NCBI RefSeq assembly: GCF_029213205.1
Contig: NZ_JARGNH010000014.1
Span: 1-64,000 of the forward strand
Source of the DNA: Pseudooceanicola sp.
GTDB lineage: Bacteria; Pseudomonadota; Alphaproteobacteria; Rhodobacterales; Rhodobacteraceae
Length of the DNA stretch: 64,000 nucleotides
Direction: 5' to 3'
A model generated the notes under the pieces. It made no database searches. It was not told where the DNA came from and was given only the letters and a program-made list of their open reading frames with translations. The translations under genes and the position numbers were made by a program. Of the stretch, positions 57,907-64,000 are shown one piece after another. Positions within the stretch are counted from its first letter, which is position 1. Each line of letters begins with the position of its first letter.

Positions 57907-59037
57907 ATGGCTGTATTGACAGAAGAACAACAAATGCTGCGCGACGGAGCGCAGGAATGGGTGAGCAAACGCGCACCGGTCTCAGCGTTCCGCGCCACCC
58001 GCGACAGCGGTGCGGTGTTCGACCCCGCGCTCTGGAAAGAGATCGCCGAAATGGGCTGGGCCGGGATGGTCGTACCCGAGGCGCAGGGCGGATCGGATTT
58101 TGGCCTGACCGGCATGGGTCTGGTGCTTGAGGAAATGGGCAAGACGCTGGTCGCCTCGCCGCTGTTCATCTCGGGGCTGGTTGCGGCAAGCGCGATCAAG
58201 AGCATCGGCAATGATGCTCAGAAAGCCGACTGGCTGACGAAAATCGCCGATGGCTCGGCAATCGTGACCCTGGCAATTGATGAGGGCACCCGCCACAACA
58301 CCGCCCAAACCGCGATGCAAGCGCAAGCTGATGGCGACGGCTTCACCCTGTCCGGCACCAAGGTGCAGGTCATTGAAGGCATTGCCGCCGATGCGTTCCT
58401 GGTGCTGGCGCGAACCTCTGGCGCCGCCGGCGACACCGATGGGCTGACCCTGTTCCTGGTGCCCGCAAACAGCGCCGGGATCACCCGGACACAACTCAAG
58501 ACCTTTGATTCTCGCGGTCACGCCAAGGTGGTGTTCGACGGTGTTAAGGTCGGCAAGGACGCGGTTGTCGGCACAATCGGCGGCGCCCATGCCCCGCTGG
58601 AAAAAGTGCTGGATGTGGCACGGGTCGGCATCGCCTGCGAAATGCTGGGGCTTTGCCAACAAGCCTTTGATACCACTTTGGAATATCTGAAAACCCGGGT
58701 GCAGTTCAACACCATTCTGGCACAGTTCCAGGCGCTTCAGCACCGGATGGCGGATCTGTTCATGGAGTTGCAACTGGCGCGTTCGGTCATCGAACATGCG
58801 GTGCGTGAGATCGACGCGGGCGGCGACGGCGCCGAAGAGGCGGCGATCCTGGCCAAGGGCTTTGTCGGCGACGTGGCAAACAAGATGTCGCGGCAGATGA
58901 TTCAGCTGCACGGCGGTATCGGTATGACCGACCAATATGACGCCGGGTTCTACATCAAGCGCTCGCGGGTGCTGGAAGCGACCTTTGGCAATCAGTCCCA
59001 GCAGAGCGAACGCTGGGCAAATCTGCACGACTATTGA
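57907..59037 (+). CDS. Acyl-CoA dehydrogenase family protein (second subunit)
   Basis: ACAD C-terminal RVLEATFGNQSQQSERWANLHDY, QLHGGIGMTDQYDAGFYIKR. Confidence 0.93.
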   Translation: MAVLTEEQQMLRDGAQEWVSKRAPVSAFRATRDSGAVFDPALWKEIAEMGWAGMVVPEAQGGSDFGLTGMGLVLEEMGKTLVASPLFISGLVAASAIKSIGNDAQKADWLTKIADGSAIVTLAIDEGTRHNTAQTAMQAQADGDGFTLSGTKVQVIEGIAADAFLVLARTSGAAGDTDGLTLFLVPANSAGITRTQLKTFDSRGHAKVVFDGVKVGKDAVVGTIGGAHAPLEKVLDVARVGIACEMLGLCQQAFDTTLEYLKTRVQFNTILAQFQALQHRMADLFMELQLARSVIEHAVREIDAGGDGAEEAAILAKGFVGDVANKMSRQMIQLHGGIGMTDQYDAGFYIKRSRVLEATFGNQSQQSERWANLHDY

Positions 59038-59049
59038 GGAGAAACCGAC

Positions 59050-59913
59050 ATGGGTGTTCCCTATCCCGACCTGCTTGAGATGAGCTCAAAAGGTGACGAT
59101 TGTTCTTATACCGACCGCGAGGTCATGCTCTATGCGCTTGGCATCGGCATGGGTGAGGATCCGCTGGGTGACGATGAGCTGGCTTTCGTCAACGAAGGCT
59201 GGCTGACCGCCCGCGATCCGCAACTGAAAGTGGTGCCGACCTTCGCCAGCGCCTTTGGCTATTCCTCGCGCCCCCCGGCCCTTCCGTTGAACCGGGTCAA
59301 GGTGGTCGATGCGGCCCGTGACATCCTGTTCCACAAGCCATTGCCGATTGCCGCCAAGGTGTCAGCCGACAGCAGCTATATCGGCGCCTGGGACAAAGGC
59401 GACAAGGGCGCGATCATCCAGCGCGAAACCGTGGTCCGCGACGCCTCGGGCGATCCGGTCTGCACCATTCGCGGGATGAGCTTTGCCCGCGGCGACGGCC
59501 ATTTCGGTGGCCCGACCAATGGCGCGCCGGAACCGCATCCCACCCCGGACCGGGCCCCGGACATGAGCGTGGATATCACCACGCGGGACAATCAGGCGCT
59601 GATTTTCCGCCTGTCCGGTGACCGTAACCCGCTGCATTCGGACCCGGAATTCGGGCGCAAGGCCGGGTTCGACAAACCGATCCTGCACGGCATGTGCACC
59701 TATGGCATCACCTGCCGGGCGGTGCTGTCGACCTATGCCGACTGGGATCCCAACGCCTTTCGCCGCCATGCCGCACAATTCCGCGCGCCGGTCTATCCCG
59801 GCGAAACAATCACCGTGGACATGTGGAAAGACGGCGGCACCATCAGCTTTGAGGCACATGTCAAGGCACGCGGCGTGACCGTGGTGAAACACGGGCTGAC
59901 CGAACTCGGTTAA
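59050..59913 (+). CDS. MaoC-family dehydratase (MFE-2 type 2-enoyl-CoA hydratase-like)
   Basis: Hotdog hydratase-2 motif LSGDRNPLHSDPEFGRKAGFDKPILHGMCTYGI. Confidence 0.93.
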   Translation: MGVPYPDLLEMSSKGDDCSYTDREVMLYALGIGMGEDPLGDDELAFVNEGWLTARDPQLKVVPTFASAFGYSSRPPALPLNRVKVVDAARDILFHKPLPIAAKVSADSSYIGAWDKGDKGAIIQRETVVRDASGDPVCTIRGMSFARGDGHFGGPTNGAPEPHPTPDRAPDMSVDITTRDNQALIFRLSGDRNPLHSDPEFGRKAGFDKPILHGMCTYGITCRAVLSTYADWDPNAFRRHAAQFRAPVYPGETITVDMWKDGGTISFEAHVKARGVTVVKHGLTELG

Positions 59914-59954
59914 GCACCCAACAGCAAATTCAAACCAATCTAAACGGAGGAAAC

Positions 59955-60821
59955 ATGGGACTTCTTGACGGCAAGGTTGCCATCATCACCGGGGCGGGCA
60001 ACGGCCTCGGCGCGGCATATGCGAAACTCTTTGCAGCTGAGGGCTGTAAGGTTCTGGTCAATGATCTGGGCGGCGCCCGCGACGGCTCCGGCGCGTCGAT
60101 CGGCGCGGCACAGGCGGTGGTGAACGAAATCACCGCAGCCGGTGGCACCGCCATCGCCAATGGCAATGACGTCTCCAGCATGGAAGGCGGCCAGGCGATT
60201 TTCGATCAGGCCATCGGCGAATGGGGCAAAGTTGACATCCTGATCAACAACGCCGGGATCCTGCGCGACGAGACCTTCCACAAAGGCACCGAAGAGAACT
60301 GGGATCTGGTGCTCAAGGTGCACCTCAAGGGCACCTATTGCTGCACCAAACCGGTCTGGAAATGGATGCGCGACAATGGTGGCGGCGTCGTGGTCAACAC
60401 CACCTCGACCTCGGGTCTCCTGGGCAACTTCGGCCAGACCAACTATGGCGCGGCCAAGGCCGGGATCGCTGGCCTGACCCGCAACCTAGCCATCGAAGGG
60501 CGCAAATACGGGATCCGCGTCTGGGGCATGTCACCCGGCGCGTTGACCCGGATGACCTCGGATCTGCCGCGGTATCGCGAAATGGCCGAAAGCGGTGAGG
60601 AGTTCCCGGTGACGGGCCAGCCCGACACCATCGCCCAGGCGATGCTCTACATGTGTTCGGACCTCTCCGGCGATCAGACCGGCAAGTTCATGCATGTCGC
60701 CCGTCAGGGCGTGGCCGAGCTGAAGGTCATGCGCTCCGATGGCTGGGAACCGACCCATGCCTATACCGCGCAGGAAATTGCCGACAATTACGACAAAGTG
60801 TTCTTTCCCGACGCCTCCTGA
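59955..60821 (+). CDS. SDR family oxidoreductase (MFE-2 type 3-hydroxyacyl-CoA dehydrogenase-like)
   Basis: VAIITGAGNGLGAAYAKLFAAEGCKVLVNDLGGARDGSG; NNAGILRD; YGAAK. Confidence 0.93.
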   Translation: MGLLDGKVAIITGAGNGLGAAYAKLFAAEGCKVLVNDLGGARDGSGASIGAAQAVVNEITAAGGTAIANGNDVSSMEGGQAIFDQAIGEWGKVDILINNAGILRDETFHKGTEENWDLVLKVHLKGTYCCTKPVWKWMRDNGGGVVVNTTSTSGLLGNFGQTNYGAAKAGIAGLTRNLAIEGRKYGIRVWGMSPGALTRMTSDLPRYREMAESGEEFPVTGQPDTIAQAMLYMCSDLSGDQTGKFMHVARQGVAELKVMRSDGWEPTHAYTAQEIADNYDKVFFPDAS

Positions 60822-60844
60822 GGCGACACGGATAAGCTGACGAC

Positions 60845-60878
60845 AAAGGGGCGCCTGCGGCGCCCCTTTGATTTTTTG
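60845..60878 (+). terminator. Rho-independent terminator after the SDR gene
   Basis: 11-bp perfect stem aaaggggcgcc-tgc-ggcgccccttt followed by GATTTTTTG. Confidence 0.9.
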
Positions 60879-60909
60879 CGGTGATACCGATGGATGTTCC
60901 CGGGCGCCC

Positions 60910-61254
60910 ATGACATCCAGCGCCCGACACCGTCCCCCCGAACCGGAGCTCAAACAGACCGTGGAGCCTGCCGATCTGCCGCGCGGCCTGTTCTGGGGTA
61001 TGCTCACCGGCCTCACCTCGTTCAATTCGCATTCCGACACGCCGCTGTTCCAGACCTATGTGCTGTCGCAAAAGCCGCCCGAGCAGACATTTGCCGCGAC
61101 CACGACCCTGACCTTTGCTGCGATCAACCGGGCGGAACGGGTCCATGTGCGGCAGCTCCAGATTGCGCTGTTGTTGCCGTCGTTGCGGTTGATCTGGCAC
61201 GAGATCGCCCGGCTGAGTCAAGCCTCAGCCTGGCCGTGCCTCCGATGCGGTTAA
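60910..61254 (+). pseudogene. Degenerate C-terminal fragment of a TauE/SafE (TSUP) transporter
   Basis: GLFWGMLTGLTSFNSHSDTPLFQTYVLSQKPPEQTFAATTTLTFAAIN resembles TSUP GFxSFxSHAGGPPxxVYxLPQ...FAxTTxxFFAxxN, but truncated. Confidence 0.6.
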
Positions 61255-61302
61255 CCTCTTGTCAACTCTGTGCCCCCTAGGCTGATTCGATGGGGGGTCA
61301 GC

Positions 61303-62826
61303 ATGATTTCACGCGCCTATACGGTTGCTTTTCAGGGGGTTGAGCCACGCCCGGTCGAGGTGCAATGCGCGGTCACCCCCGGCATGCCCGCCTTTTCCAT
61401 CGTCGGCCTGCCCGACAAGGCGGTGAGCGAGGCGCGCGACCGTGTGCGCACCGCCCTGACCGCCCTGCGCATCGCCCTGCCCTCGCGGCGGATCACGGTG
61501 AACCTGTCGCCCGCCGATCTGCCCAAGGAGGGCAGCCATTTCGACCTGCCGATCGCCCTGGCGCTGCTCACCGCGATCGAGATTATCCCAGCCGACGTCA
61601 GCGAACGCTATCTGGCACTGGGCGAATTGTCGCTGGACGGTTCGCTGGTGCCGGTGCTCGGCGCCCTGCCCGCCGCGATGGCCGCCGCCGAACAGGAGCG
61701 CGGGTTGATCTGCCCCGCCGCCTCGGGCGCTGAAGCCGCCTGGATCGGCGCGGCCGAGGTCATCGGTGCCGCCAGCCTCGGCGATCTGGTGCGCCATTTT
61801 TCAGGTCAGGCACCGATCCAGCCCGCCGAACCCGGCGAGGTGGCGATGGACAAGAGCCTGCTGGATCTGCGCGACGTCAAGGGTCAGGAACGTGCCAAGC
61901 GGGCATTGGAAATCGCCGCCGCCGGACGCCACCACCTGTTTCTGGTCGGCACCCCGGGCAGCGGCAAATCGATGCTCGCCGCCCGGCTACCCTCGATCCT
62001 GCCGCCGCTGACCGCAGAAGAGGCGCTGGAAACCTCAATGATCCATTCGCTGTCCGGCCTGTTGACCCGCGGCGGCATTTCCCGTGCCCGACCGTTTCGC
62101 GAGCCGCATCACACCGCCTCGATGGCGGCCATCGTCGGCGGCGGGCGCGGCTCCAAACCCGGCGAGATCTCGCTGGCGCATAACGGGGTTCTGTTCCTGG
62201 ACGAATTGCCGGAATTTTCCCGCCCGGTGCTCGAAACCCTGCGCCAACCGGTTGAATCCGGCGAAGTCGTGGTGTCGCGCGCCAATGCCCATGTCCGCTA
62301 TCCGGCGCGGTTCCTGCTGATTGCCGCCGCCAACCCCTGCCGCTGTGGCTATCTGCCGGATCCGAACCGCGCCTGCGCCCGGGCGCCGGGCTGCGGATCC
62401 GATTACCTCGGTCGGATTTCGGGGCCGCTGCTGGACCGGTTCGATCTGCGGGTCGAGGTGCCGCCGGTGGCCTTTTCCGACCTCGGCCATGCCCCTTCGG
62501 GCGAAAGCTCGGCCCAGGTCGCGGCCCGGATCGCCACCGCCCGCGCGGTGCAGGCGGCGCGCTTCTCCGTCGCATCGGGCCAGCGGCTGAACGCCGATCT
62601 GGTCGGCGCGGATCTGGAAAGCTTTGCCAGCCCGGACGCGCCGGGGAAGACCCTGCTGACCCAGGCCGCGGAACGCTTTGGCCTGTCGGCGCGGGGCTAT
62701 CACCGGATCCTCAGGGTGGCGCGTACCATCGCCGATCTCGACGGTGCCGCGGCGGTGCAGCGCGATCACATTGCCGAAGCCATCGGCTTTCGCCTCACCA
62801 CGCTCAAGGAAACCGTGCCCGGATGA
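61303..62826 (+). CDS. YifB family Mg chelatase-like AAA ATPase (ComM-like)
   Basis: GMPAFSIVGLPDKAVSEARDRVRTAL, GTPGSGKSMLAARLPSILPPL, NPCRCGYLPD. Confidence 0.95.
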   Translation: MISRAYTVAFQGVEPRPVEVQCAVTPGMPAFSIVGLPDKAVSEARDRVRTALTALRIALPSRRITVNLSPADLPKEGSHFDLPIALALLTAIEIIPADVSERYLALGELSLDGSLVPVLGALPAAMAAAEQERGLICPAASGAEAAWIGAAEVIGAASLGDLVRHFSGQAPIQPAEPGEVAMDKSLLDLRDVKGQERAKRALEIAAAGRHHLFLVGTPGSGKSMLAARLPSILPPLTAEEALETSMIHSLSGLLTRGGISRARPFREPHHTASMAAIVGGGRGSKPGEISLAHNGVLFLDELPEFSRPVLETLRQPVESGEVVVSRANAHVRYPARFLLIAAANPCRCGYLPDPNRACARAPGCGSDYLGRISGPLLDRFDLRVEVPPVAFSDLGHAPSGESSAQVAARIATARAVQAARFSVASGQRLNADLVGADLESFASPDAPGKTLLTQAAERFGLSARGYHRILRVARTIADLDGAAAVQRDHIAEAIGFRLTTLKETVPG

Positions 62827-63691
62827 ACCCGGCCGCGCCACGCAGAACCGCGTCGGCCTCGGGCAGCCAGCCCTGAAAGATCGCCACCACATGCGGCAGA
62901 TCGGCCCAGAGGTCGAGGCTGACCTCAGCCCCCTGCCCGCGCAGATGCTCGGTCATCCGCAGGGTATCGTCGCGCAGGATCTCGGTCTGGCCGACATGCA
63001 GCCAGACCGGCGGACAATCCGGGAAATCGGCAAACAATGGCGAGACGCCGGGATCGCGCGGATCCGCCCCGGCCAGATAGCAATCCCGCGCCTCTTCCAG
63101 CCTGCCGACCGGCAACAGCGCTTCGGCCCGGGCATTCTCGCGCAGCGAAGCGCTAGAAGCGGTCAGATCGGCCCAGGGCGACATCGCCAGCAGGGCGGCG
63201 GGGCGTTCGCCGCGTTTCAGCAGCCGCGCCAGCAGCGCCAAGGCCAGCCCGCCCCCCGAGGAATCACCGCCGAGGACAATCTGATCGGCCCGCAGCCCGG
63301 AATGGCGCAACCCGTCCCAAACCGCCTCCACATCGCTCAATGCCGCGGGAAACGGATGCTCGGGCGCGAGGCGAAACTCCGGCAGGCAGGCGCGGGTGCC
63401 GCTCATCGCCGCCAGCCGTGCCAGCATCGCCCGGTGGGTGGCAGCACCGCCCATCAGATACGCGCCGCCATGCAGCCAGAGGATCACCGGCGCACCAAAG
63501 GCCCCCGCCTCGGCCCAGGTCACCGACACGCCACCAAGACGAGAGTCACGATACCAGGCATGGGCCGGGTCGCGAAACATCCAGGCCTGACCGGCAAACC
63601 GCGCCCGCGCCGCCTGTGGTGACAACCGCGCCAGCGCCGGTTTTTCGACCCGTCGCAGCCAGAAATCGAGCAGGCGCAGACGCAGCGACAC
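62804..63691 (-). CDS. Alpha/beta hydrolase (HSL/esterase family)
   Basis: VILWLHGGAYLMGG oxyanion motif and GGDSSGGGLALALL nucleophile elbow. Confidence 0.92.
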   Translation of the reverse strand: MSLRLRLLDFWLRRVEKPALARLSPQAARARFAGQAWMFRDPAHAWYRDSRLGGVSVTWAEAGAFGAPVILWLHGGAYLMGGAATHRAMLARLAAMSGTRACLPEFRLAPEHPFPAALSDVEAVWDGLRHSGLRADQIVLGGDSSGGGLALALLARLLKRGERPAALLAMSPWADLTASSASLRENARAEALLPVGRLEEARDCYLAGADPRDPGVSPLFADFPDCPPVWLHVGQTEILRDDTLRMTEHLRGQGAEVSLDLWADLPHVVAIFQGWLPEADAVLRGAAGFIRARFP

Positions 63692-63694
63692 GGC

Positions 63695-64000
63695 TCAGCC
63701 CCGCTTGGCTTCGATCGCGTCCCAGATCGCGGCGGCGGCGTTGATGCCGTCAAAGCGCTCAAGCTCCTGGATTCCGGTGGGCGAGGTCACGTTGATCTCG
63801 GTCAGATAATCGCCAATCACGTCAATGCCGACGAACACCTGACCCTTTTCGCGCAGCACCGGGCCGATGGCAGCACAGATCTCGCGGTCACGCTCGGTCA
63901 GCCCGACCTGCTCCGGACGCCCGCCGACATGCATGTTCGACCGGGTTTCGCCCTGGGCGGGCACCCGGTTGATCGCGCCGATCGGTTCGCCATCGACCAG
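63695..64000 (-). CDS. gshB: Glutathione synthase, C-terminal part (runs off the window)
   Basis: [17 protein letters not shown]...[28 protein letters not shown]. Confidence 0.95.
   Translation of the reverse strand: MVDGEPIGAINRVPAQGETRSNMHVGGRPEQVGLTERDREICAAIGPVLREKGQVFVGIDVIGDYLTEINVTSPTGIQELERFDGINAAAAIWDAIEAKRG

Overview
High-GC chromosomal window, read as alphaproteobacterial (probably Rhodobacterales, an inference from gene content such as soxBDAG, the mreBCD-mrdAB block, ccmI-ruvX and rpmB). I saw no rRNA, tRNA, CRISPR array, transposase or phage genes. The window is a dense mosaic of catabolic/transport clusters and housekeeping genes: (i) 0.2-9.7 kb, a C-N bond hydrolysis cluster (TauBC-type ABC transporter, nitrilase-fold amidohydrolase, AtzB/guanine-deaminase-like amidohydrolase, two Asp/Glu-racemase-superfamily proteins with non-canonical active sites, FCD-GntR regulator, amidase, M20 carbamoylase, DUF3830); (ii) Atm1-like exporter with a divergent ArsR; (iii) LysM protein, LOG protein, FMO, sodB; (iv) sarcosine oxidase soxBDAG; (v) ccmI, ruvX, DUF1289, an acidic membrane-anchored protein, TauE/SafE, MFS, cobB; (vi) mreBCD-mrdA-rodA, ghrA, rpmB, PCu(A)C; (vii) TPP enzyme plus choline-type ABC transporter; (viii) LysR-phnWAY 2-aminoethylphosphonate degradation, next to a formylglycine phosphonate-monoester-hydrolase-like enzyme and a peptide-type ABC transporter; (ix) a degenerate iron-ADH-fold protein; (x) an ACAD-ACAD-MaoC-SDR beta-oxidation module, a TauE/SafE remnant, a YifB/ComM ATPase, an alpha/beta hydrolase and the C-terminus of gshB. 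The most interesting items are a family of at least eight intergenic hairpin-plus-'GGATATTTT..CCAGAGGAAG' elements whose stems co-vary, the catalytic-cysteine-altered racemase-family pair in the first cluster, the PMH/phnWAY/ABC neighbourhood, and the metal-ligand-depleted Fe-ADH homologue. All family calls are by eye from motifs; no database search was run.
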